Shown here in pieces: positions 47,501 to 59,500 of a DNA stretch of 64,000 nt (position 1 is its first letter; each line of letters starts with the position of its first letter). The stretch comes from Ceriagrion tenellum (Eukaryota; Arthropoda; Insecta; Odonata; Coenagrionidae). A model generated the notes under the pieces. The model saw nothing but the letters and a program-made list of their open reading frames with translations. It did not search any database and had not been told where the DNA came from. Location: positions 96,174,559 to 96,238,558 of the forward strand of contig OY720639.1 in assembly GCA_963169105.1 (NCBI GenBank), written 5' to 3'. The translations under genes were made by a program, and so were the position numbers.

Positions 47501-50500
47501 TCACTTCTGAAGGTAATGTGTGGAATCCTGGAAACACTGTTTGTGCTAGTTTTTACACTCCTGGCAAGCAGATGATGGCCTGTTGGGAACATGTCACTGT
47601 ATCAATACATCATTTGAGGTGCATAAGCAATTTGTTTCAGTGAAACAAGTAATATGGGAGAAGGCTGAATCAAAGGCAAAGGGAGAAATATAGAAAGTGA
47701 TCCTGGAGAGTGAAAAAGGAATTTCACCATGGATATTGACTATGTTTGTAATAGCTAAAGAACCTCAATTAATAAACCCTGAAAATCAAATGTGGTGTTT
47801 TAAAGGACTGGGAGGAATATGAAGACTCCAGAATGATATGGAAGCATCAGATGAGTGCTGAGGAAGTAAACAAGATTGTACAAGAATGGCTGACATGCGC
47901 AAAGATATACATGAAGGGTTAATCCGATAATGCAAAAGGTGGTTCGTCATATATGAAAGTAATTATTGGTACATAACTTTGTTAGCAGCATTAGGTGGCT
48001 CGGATGTTTTTGAAAATGCCACAACATTGCATACCATGAAGTGTTTTGAGAAGACGGTGATGCAAACCCTTAGGATGTTGATGATTGAAGAAAGAGATTA
48101 CCATCTCATTTGGAGGAGTATGGCCCTCATGGCATATTGTATGTTAATGAGAATGGTCTTTTTTATCATTTTATTCCCAATAAATCTTACCCTCGGAAAA
48201 TATATGAGCAAATGCAAGATGATGTCGGTAGATATGGTAACATCAATGCTTCCCTGTAACGCAGATGGAGAAAAAGAGATGCTGTAGATAATGGGGATAT
48301 CCTTGAAGCCTAGCTAAGAGTAGATTTCAACCATGTGAAATGTAATGCAAATCAAAGGCCTAGGAAGACATTGGTATTTTGGAATCTTTGTTAAAAGAAT
48401 TAAGTGCTAAAATGAAGTGTGATAAGTGGAAGGAGATTCTTCTACTCAACAAAGATCATTGTCATCCAAACATTGTGCTTTAAAATATGAAGTTGATGTT
48501 TCTATCACCAGGCACTTCACCTAAATTACAGCCTCTCATTTATGGAGTTACACAGTTATTTAAGCTTCAGTATATGAGTAAGTATAAGTATTCACAGGTA
48601 TGCAAGTAAGTATAAACGAGTTTTTAGGATGGACGAAGCCAATAGTGTCTCTTAATTGCTTAATCACATGTACATTACTCATGCATTATGGTGGACACTT
48701 TCATCATGGCATGTTGTAAGGGGCCCTTGAAAAGTTGTTTATGAAAATCTTGAAAAATCAAAGAAACATACCAAATATCGTGTGTGGAAACATACTGAAT
48801 TCAATGATAAGATAGCCAAGAAGATGAGTCCTTCTGTGATGGATTGGGTTGGGAGTTTCAGGAAAATATGAGGGCATACTTGGAAAAAATATTTGAATCT
48901 CTCTGAATTTGTGCTGCCAAAATGTTTAAAATAAAAAAAAACTAGTTATTAAACATTTTTTTGAAGAAACTAGTCTTTTTTATACTGTGGTGTTGAAAAA
49001 GTAATAAAAATTATGTTGAACACCCATAATTCAAAGCCATCTCTTTTTAAATTCATTTTGGCTGGAAAAGTTTTACCTTCATCCAACAGTCATCTCCTGA
49101 AGCAGCCATTATTTCAGCAGTTCAGTGGTGGTCCCTTAACACAAGTTTTACTGTTTTTGGTCCTAGGCGTAACTCTTCATTTGCATAAATTAATTCATAA
49201 AATAAACCAAGTAATTCACCAAAATAAATTTTTCCGCTCAACAGTTACACATTGAATTATTTAATAAAAGGAATAAATATTTGGTATCTACTGAACTAAG
49301 CCTTAGAAATTATTGTAATAAATTTGATTGTTGGATTAAAATCTGCTGCTGGGTTATGATTTATTTTCTATAGTCTTACCTCATTGGTACTTACTTGGTG
49401 AAACACTTTCAGATACTTGTGCTTTGAATTACCATTTGATTTAAATATATCAGGAATAATTTTCTGATACACCTGTTGAGAAGATAAAATTTTATGAAGT
49501 GACCACCTATTTGAGGTAATTTAAACCCTTAATATCAGTTTGTTTTCTGATACACCTGTTGAGAAGATAAAATTTTATGAAGTAACCACCTATTTAAGGT
49601 CATTTAAACCCTTAATATCAGTTTGTTTTCTGATACACCTGTTGAGAAGATAAAATTTTATGAAGTAACCACCTATTTGAGGTCATTTAAACCCTTAATA
49701 TCAGTTTGGATATTGTCCATTTTTTCTTTTAGACTGGAGGTTCAAGCTGATGTAGCAGCTGCTGGCTCGTGCTCTGTGTCTTCATCTGGTCGAGGCAGTG
49801 CAGTGGAAGGTGCACTCGCTGGTGACTCGGTTGGCAGAGAGGGAGCAGGGAGCATTGCAGGAGGTGGTCAGAGACTCAGCGTCAGCAGCAGTGGAACAGT
49901 AGGCAGCTGCACCTCAGGAGGTGTTGTGCTGGGTGGAGTTGGAGGTGAAAAGGATTCTGAGAAGTGCCCTTCATCTAAATCTTCATCTGCTGTTGATGAA
50001 GGCTCTTCCACTGGTGGAGCTTCAACTCGGGCTCTTGCTGGATCAATCACACTGAATTTCAAGGTGAGAGAAGATTTTCATGTTTTACATTTAAATCAAC
50101 AGTTTTACTTGGGGGCACGTAATTGGCTACTTGTTGCCTAAATTTCCACTTTTAGTTTACTCAGTCTTTGGCGCCTTTGCGATTAGTCTTTTCAGTTGTA
50201 TCGTAAATAGACGTAGTTAATTGTTGCTAATGTGAGACTGTAGTGAATATTCAATAACGATCAAGGAGATATGAATTACTTGATGCTTTGAATAATATCT
50301 TGTTATTTTTGTGATCTAAAAGTTACTCTGTAAATGTTAGAGAGGAAATATCGATTCCAGAAAATGTGTAAGAGGTTTATGAAACTTCAATCGTGTGCCG
50401 ACTACAATGTTTGCCAGAATCTGATAGTAATTGGAATGCATTAAGCCCATTCTGCTTAAATAAAGAATTTTGAATGCCTTTTTACCTACACTGCAATGAT

Positions 50501-53500
50501 GGCCATTGGGAATACTCATGAAGTCACCTCGCATTATTATTAAATTTCCATATAGCGATATTCACGAAGTGCTAAGAAGTTAATTGTGCATTTGTGTAAT
50601 TAAATTTGGAGAGGAATTAAATATATCTGTAGACCAGGCTATATTAAAAAAGTGTATAATTACGTCCCACGTGTATTACTACATTTTTATCCACTGCATT
50701 ATGATTACTTGTAAGTAAAACCCATGTACATATATTCATGGTAAAACCCGTAAGACGTGTTTATTTACAATCTGTCGCTGTATTTACATTTGAACTTCAG
50801 TCTTTCATCACTAGGCACCACCACTTTCCAAAAAGTTGTTTGTTTAACGAAGTCTAGACAACAGTTTTTGGCAACAAGATCACAATCCATATATATTCAT
50901 GGGTGGCTGTATGTTAGGTGCATGTTATTTTTTGAAAATCTGAAAAGTGAAAGTTACACTCGCCAAAACATTCATTGAATGAGAAAGCATGTACGTGGAA
51001 TTCTAGTTGGTGTGCAATGTTATTAACCTGTGCCACTTGGAGCCTTTAACACCCCACTCTAAATATTGAATTTTTGCACCAAAATATCTCCCTTGACAGT
51101 GAACATACAGTTTCATGGTCTTCTGGGAAAAATTTCATTGAATTCATTCTATCCTTAGCCATGTAAAAGATATTGGACACCAAAGTGAACGCATAAAGAG
51201 GAGCTAGCATATCCAAAGGGCCCCTGCATTGTCATCTTCTCATTATCGGCTCTCAGAGCACAGCAGCATGCCACATGATGATATTACAACTGCCATCAAT
51301 AACCCTGGAGTCCCTCCTCAAATTGCTTTATCCAGTTTGACTGTGTGTGAACTGTATTCATGTGTGTTTTGCATCTCTCTCCTAGGCTACGGACAGCAGC
51401 TCTCTATACCACTTTCGAGAGTCACCCGAGGAAGACTGGTCCCTGGATGGAGGGGGTGTGAGTGAAGGTGAGGGGGTCTGCGGCCCATGCAATCCGGTGG
51501 TGAAAGAGATGATGCAAAGGGGTCATGGGGCATATGGCAGGTGTCACCCCACTCCCACATCCCATGCAGTGGGCTCAGCAAGGAAGTGTACCAGCAGGAG
51601 GGTGCCCATGGATAGAGAGGTGTGTACTATTTGACCTCTCTTTTGATTGGTATTGGAGGGCTGTGCAAGCAAAGCCAAGTGTTGAAATCATGATACATAG
51701 ATTGTCTGACTGACTCCCTCCCTAACTAATATTGAAGTTGATGCATTAGTCTGCTATTTGTTGTCTTTAAGTGTTGAGGTCAGGAGCAATCTGATGTAAT
51801 AATCCAGTCCACAATACCATGTTTCATTCAGGCCAAGGTAATTAAGGTAATTCCCTGGATTGACTTCATCTTGAGAGTTTATGTCAGCCCTTACACAGTG
51901 AAGAGCTTGAGTATTTGTTCTGCTCAGTAAAAGGTGAGAACGATCCAGTATGAGGTGGAAATCATTATTATTTCTACCCTGAGTGCTCATGGGGACTAGA
52001 GCAATTACAGAACCTATAAGCTAGTTAATATGATGTGCAGGGTTGAAATAATACCAACCTAAATTAATGCCAGCACTAGAGGGGTCTAATGGAGATAACT
52101 ACCAATAGTAACAAACATGGTACATTTTTTCAGGGGTTCATTTCTAAGAACTCGTAAGGTATTCAATGATAATCAAACTTTAAAGAATATTATGACCAGA
52201 ATTAAGTACTCACCATTCGGTATGTTGTGAATAGTTTTAAAAATATTTCACTGGGAATATTTTTTATGGTGGTTCAATTCTGAGAACTGGGATGGTATAT
52301 ACGAAATTATACAGCAGAAGCTCATTATTACGCTATGAAGATGAAATTTCAATTATATGAAGCAAAATTGTCAGTCCTGACAAAGAGTGCACTCTGCATA
52401 CTATTGGACACTACTAAGTTTTGAAATAACAAACCCCAGGCCTGGGCCCCAGGAAAAAATTGAATTTGTTTTACAAACCATGAAAAAAAAACTGCATCAG
52501 CTGAACTCTTTCTTCAGATGTAGATATCCTTCATATTAATGTTTCCAGATATGATGCATCAAATGAGTGAGATTCGTGAATGATACTGCATTACTTTCCC
52601 ATACCGTATTTACTCATGTAAGCCACGCCCTCGTGTATCCCGCGCACCCCCATTTTTTGGCAGGCTCGTGAGGAAAAAAATTATTTTTATTAATTTTACC
52701 AATTCACATCGATATATTCACTTTGGAGAAACAAACGACTTTGAGGAAATTAACGACAGGAATTTGAGGTAAAATGGTGCGTGGCTTACATGAAAATCTG
52801 GAGGATTTGTGTAAGCCGCACATCCCCATTTTTTCGCCGGCATTTCCGGAAAACGGTGCACGGCTTACACGAGTAAATACGATATAGACTTGAATTACCC
52901 AGTCATTTGTGGCAAATAAATCCTTAGATGACTTAGACCTTGAGTGATAGGGAAAAAGGTATCTTAAGCTGTTACTTCTAATGTGCAGTTATTCTAGTTT
53001 TTACTCAGCTGTATTGCTGTAATGGAAACAATTCTCTTTCAATTAAAATTCACCTGCAGTGCCACATATCATACTAGCTGAAGTATGCTCAAGTTGGTGG
53101 CAGTTCAAATCCTCAGACCTACTTAGGGATGGAAATATGATGTAATTAAATGATACTCATATATGCTATTGCTCTGGAGGATTGGTCACAGTTGTATATA
53201 TATATTCAAACACCTATTTCCATTCCATTCTAGTTGCACTTATCATATTGTACTCTGCGTGAATCCATCATCATCCATCTCAAGCCCTGAGGATGCAGAA
53301 ATACATCTGTGGGGGATCGGGTTGGTGTGGTGGTTAGAGTACTGGCTAACCATACCGATGGCAAGGGTTCAAATCCCTGCAGAGGAGGAAGTTTTTCAGA
53401 GGACACCCGATCCCTATTGAGTGTCTTGTGGAGGGCACTTCAAGTACAGCACTCCGTCTGTCGGATGAGACGTTAAGCCGTGGTCCCCTTGGTACCTTTC

Positions 53501-56500
53501 GTTAAGAGCAGGCTAATGCCAACGCCGAGTTTCTATCCACCCTTCCTCCCTTGCCTATCCCCTATGGTGCAAATGACCTTAACCGTCGGTCGCCTCCCCA
53601 AAATCCAATCCAAATACATCTGTGAAATGCTGGGACAGTGTGTTTGAATTCATTATACAGCTGAGCTCAATCCTCCAGAATCATTGAACTTATGTAGAAG
53701 GTGGTCAAAATCAGCTTACAGTAAAGTAATAAAATAATGGAAAATAGGATAGGGATGCTTGTTGTAGCTGCTATCTCGAAAAGAAAGGCACACTTTAAAT
53801 GCCTTGTTTACCATGCATGAATCTACGGTAATAAGAAGGAACCATGAACTTTTCCCCTATCTCCTATTCTCCTACTGCTTATCTTAAGCATCCATTGTAG
53901 TTACTCCTCTCTACTGGCTATGGATTTAAAAAATTAATTATTATACAATTTTTTCATGTATGCTTAAGTTTAAGGGATGATTTTAGCTTCTGTAGGTTTT
54001 CTAAACTGACGAAATTTCCCCAGCACCACGATCACAGACTTTAAAGTATTTGCAAAGGGAACTACAAAGTATTAGTTATTTTAGGGTTCTATATTGTTTA
54101 AACATATCTTTTTATAATCCTTTCACAAATAACAACCATAATTCATTTTAACATGTCGTCAAAGACCAGAAAAGTTTGGGTAAACAAAAGTAAATACTTT
54201 TCGCCATTTCTTGAAAATGTTCAAAAATACAAAGTGCCTGTTTCTTCGTCCTGCCTGAATCATATTATCCACTTCCTACTGTAATAATCAAAAGCTCTGA
54301 GAAGAATAATATGAATAGAAATAAGCACTTACCATTAGACAAGTTTCAAATTATTTTTTTAAATATTACCAAGTTTCAAGACAAGTTTGAGGTTCCTATG
54401 ATGCAGTATATGACTGAACTTGGTTATTTGAGCTAGGATGGATTTGAATGATACTACTTGTGGCTTTTATATTAGAAGGTTGTATGAAAAAGCCGAAACT
54501 AATATTTCTTTAATATTTTGTCTGCTATAATGTAACTAACACCACTGCACTCCACCTCTCCTTTAGATATAGTTGCTCATTTAAAGTTCCGTGCACTTTC
54601 AGAACCTCATTCCTTGATTGTTATCGCCCTGGAGAGTAATAAACCTGTAAGAAATGTGCTGAGTATGATAACTTCCTCTTTGCTTCATATACTCTCTTCA
54701 CTCATTTCTGTGTGGTGATGATAAAAGACACTTTTGCAACACTGTTATTACAATTTTTATACTCTTGTGTTCTGCTTTTGCTTGCAATTCTCTATGAAAC
54801 TGGATAATTTATCAGGCTTTTACCATAGATATTGAATATAGGTAGATGGCGCTTTCCACTAGCCCCTTACTGGCGGAGCGCGTAACACACATACCGCCTT
54901 CCCGCCTTTGGAGTCTACCGCCTTCGGAGTCACGTGATTCGGGTCAGCTTCATGGCGGCGTTTGAATTTTCTGTTGTAAATATCGTTCCCGCTCTGGTAT
55001 AAGACATGTTACCATTGCTAACAACATTTGACAAGTACATCTTGATGTAATTTAGATTATATAGTTACATGATAGTGACATGGATTTCGTATGCAGTGAA
55101 ACTTCCTCGAAGACTCGGGGGTTCCGTTCCACAACTATGCCGCGTTGCGCGAATCCACGTTGGGGAAAGCATTGACCTTATGGAAATAAGGGGGTTCTGT
55201 TCCAAGGTGGAAAGAAATGCTTATTCAGGGCCTTTTTTCCATAACTTTTACGTGTAGTCAAACTTTATTTATTTAAGAAATAAGCTTTATTTATCTAAGA
55301 AACAATAAATCGTATCCTTTAAACAATTGCAGCAGAGTCTTCTGGTAATTAAAACATTGAACTATGAAACAGAATTAAAACTTTAAGAGTTCGCATTTTT
55401 TTCGCGAGTTTTTAAGAGTTCGCATATGTGTATATTGAACAATATATTTTTGGCATTTTGAATATTTATGATGAACATTCACTGTAGACTAGAATTCTCG
55501 AATGAAAGCACGCAAAAACACAGAGGTTGATTGCTGGAACCTGAATGCCAAAATTTACTACATACACAATAGTTGACCATGGATTGCAACCACCGATCCA
55601 CCACAATAATAAGTCTACCTATATACTTTGTAGGTACTATATTTATATACGCATAATGATTGGAATGTTACTCGTAACTAAATATGGGCTTCAGTAAATG
55701 AATTAGAGCAATACCTATGTGGAAAGGTAATTCTAAGGACAGGGCACTTCCAATTTAATATGAATTTCGAACCCCGAAATGAAATATGCAACGCTTTCTT
55801 GACAAATTATATTACCCGCTCCGGTATAAGGCGTGTTACATTTGCTAACAACTTTTGACAAGTACATCTTGATGTAATTTAGATTATATAGGTACATATA
55901 TGATAGTGACATGTTTGTGATGATACATACATAATAGTGACATTTGTATCTGTAAACTTTCTTTTGATGCTAAAGGCAGTTCATTGAGAATGTAGATTCA
56001 GCATACCCCAGGATGTTAGAAAACATTTCGAAATTACGCATGATACTCCTATAGGAAGTGTTGCAGTTGTGCATTTAAATCTGTTGATATCTTTCTTACT
56101 TTGAGCAATGCACTTAAAATGATAGAATATGCACCAACAAAGACTGGTAAGAATTGTAAACAAGCCTACAACAACATACCTCCACTGGAGGTGCATAATC
56201 CACAGATTATGTAGTTTTTTTTTATTTTTAACCTCTCCAATGAATGAAAAGCATAGAACTCCCAATTAAGGCACTAATTAATATTGACTCCTATAATGTT
56301 TTAACTACACCGGCACAGTTACCAGGCCTGAATTGCCAATTAACTTTACAAAACTTTTACCCAAGGAAATGTAATTCTTACATGTGGTCAAACTGAATTA
56401 TAATCTCATTACTTGACCAACCACTTTGCTCAAGGCACAGCTTAAGTTCTTGTCATCAGCTTCTTGTTGGAGAATATTATTATTGTTACTTATTAAATGG

Positions 56501-59500
56501 TGTAGACATGACAAGAAGCATCCGATAGCCTTTTTCTTAATTTTTTTGACTGTTTAACTATTGACAAATGATAAATTCTTAGGTGCTAGGTAACATACAA
56601 AGCACTTGAGGACTATAACCCACAAATGACACACTATAATACCACAAGAAAACCGAAGAGACTGTTCTAACATTAATCAGTATAAACTGAATAGGCTGGA
56701 TTAGTCTATCATCACCCTTTGACACTTTCGGCTGTGCCAAACAGTTATGATTGACAAAAAACATTATCACTACTGAAACGAACTGTTTTCTTCATTATGC
56801 ATAATTTAAAAAAATGGACATATGCTGCACTATCATGGGAAAAAATTCATTTACCTATCCCATATATTATAAAATAGCATAGCTATTAGCACAACTACAT
56901 ATATAGTAACATTAAAGGAGGGGATTGAGAGGGGGCATCCCAAAGCATACATGTTATTAAAAATTTAATTTTGAAAAGTATATGTTCAATATTGGTATAC
57001 ATGGGTGTAAGCACACAAAAAATCAATGGTAATTTCATTTAATCGAAAAAAGGCAACCAACTTGAAAATTCAAGATGCAAACATGCATCTGAAACACTTG
57101 ATTGTCATAGAAAAAGCTGGCTTAAGAATTTCGACATCTTTGAAGAAACAGAATGGTACTCCACAACACAATGTCAGATAAAGTGAAACACAACTCCCAG
57201 TTCCATGCTATTGGTTTTAGGACCTATATGACTTCAGGTAGGATCAATTTCCTTCCAAATATAGACTATTTTGATATGGTCCATGGAAAAGCATGTCACA
57301 TCATTCCAATGAAATCCCCAAACATCACTAATTCACTTATTCTGAAAACTGAGGAAGAACTGAATAATATCGACGAAACACAAAACTTGCAAGAAAAAGA
57401 GGTCTTGAAAACACGTTTTTATAATTGGAATTCATTTTGACTAACTCAGATACAGTTTGTCATAGTAGATATAGAATTGGAGGTTATTGGATTGAAAACA
57501 CATACAAGTAAAATACTCCAACCCAATACTCCAAGCTAATCAAGGAAAGATTAACAGGTAAATAATCAAAGACACATCCATTTCACAATGGGAATTCAAG
57601 TTACTTGTCCATCGGTACCCTCTCAATATAAAGTGGGAGATAGCACATGTACACCAATTGACACATGCTTTCTCGGTAAAATATATATATTCATGGCTAA
57701 CACAGCATTAAGTCTAACAGAAAAACACCTGTGAAAAGAAACGGAACTTCCTTTATGGAATCTCTCCTTGCAGCCAAATGTATTCACCATGATATTGACC
57801 CAAATCACGTGACATACGATGAGCTTATGTTGAACATGTCGGCGTGACATCATGTGCCATCTACCAATATTCAAGATCTATGGCTTTTACACACTTTACA
57901 CCTTTTCAAAGAGAAACTCCCTTTACAGTGTTCCAGTGTCACACTTTCTGTGTTTGTCAAAAGAGTTCTCTCCTGTTTCAACTGTATTGAGCATATTTCA
58001 TTCATGGTTCTCACCCTTTATTTCCTCCACTGTTGCTCTTGAAAGTAGCTTCTACGAAACAATAAAAATGATTTAGTTTGTCTTTCAAGAAATGATGATT
58101 GAAAAACTGACCTAGCCTTCATCATTAGATTAAAACTGAGAAGATTTATATGTGATCTCTGGTACATCTGAAGCTGAATGATGCTCATTTGTTTAATCTT
58201 GTTTGTTTTTATTTTGATATGGCCTTCTATACATTGATTCACTCAATCCTCTATTCCATTCAGGAACATTAAGCATTTCCTTGGTTAATGCAAATTCCAA
58301 GAAAGTTGCACTGACTCACACAAAGAATTTGCCACACTCAAGTCTTTTTCCCCATTATGGACAATTTTCATTATATCTACCACTAGCTGTGCCCGGCATG
58401 CATTTCCTCTTTTTCTTTCTAAGTTGGCACACATATACAAAGCAGACACATTTACATGTATGAATTAAATGAAAGACAATAAGTTTTTGTGTATTAAGTT
58501 AAATTTGAAAAAGTTATTCAAGTGCTTATTTTCTGGGTTCATAATCGGTCCCTAAATGAATGTGAGACCTAGTCCAATGAATTCCTCTTACCTACACAGG
58601 AATTCATAATGCAAAAATGATGGCATGAGTTTCCATTCCATGCCTATGCTGCAGTTTGAAAATAAATAAAATACTCTATTGTTGAAGAAGTGCAAAAATA
58701 TAAGCTTTTTGAGCTTAAAAATCCAATTTTAGGAAAAAGCAAAGCGTATACGAAAATCGAATGAAAGAATTCAGAAAGAAGCAGACAAAGAGACCAATGC
58801 ACCAAACACTAATTATGTCTCACAGATGTGATTCTGATGCACGCGATTTTATGTCACTTAGATACGAGTCTGATGCATGTGATCGAGCAACTCTTAAATG
58901 ATCTGCTTCGTTGCTTTCTTGTCATTCCTCGCCTGTTTGAGAAGCTCATGTGCCAACTCTCATTTGTTGAAATGTCTCGTGCTCCAACTATTGTGCAATG
59001 GATTTTATAATTCAGAAACTTTTGTGGGTGCGGGCACAACAGCTCGCCTAAGTTTTATTACAGTCTAATGGATGGTATTGGAATGCATAGAAGACAAACA
59101 AACAAGCATTAATAATAATAATAATATAATAATAATAATAATGATTTTATTTCTGTTGGTTACAAGGTAACATAGAAATCGTCAAAAAAAATGATGCATT
59201 AAGATAGCAAACAACATTGGTTAAGTTTCAAAAAAAAAGACACAACAGGACTTACAATTAGTAAAAAATAAAATAAGTTCAAGTATGACAGCAATCACAC
59301 TTAGATGCCATGAACTCAGAAATGCAATAATATGCTTTTTCAAGAAGTAAAATCTTCACACGGTTCTTGAACACTGGCAGAGAGGAAAGTGATTTAATAT
59401 CAGATGGTAATTTGTTATAAATTATTGAGGCTGCATGATGAGGACCATGTAGAGAAGGGGAAGTGGAGGCTTGGGATAAGTGGATGTTAGTACTGTTTCG

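Noticed and set aside
51468..51468. Using the strongest donor after exon 4
   Set aside because: It leaves phase 1, and every nearby acceptor before exon 5 requires phase 0 or 2; joining would create an immediate stop.
53312..53385. Possible tRNA gene
   Set aside because: It is the tRNA-like head of a SINE with body, tail and target duplication; it does not fold into a full cloverleaf by eye.
57153..57440. 95-codon + strand frame in the RNF19 intron
   Set aside because: No family motif and no evident exon borders; it could be a repeat fragment or chance.
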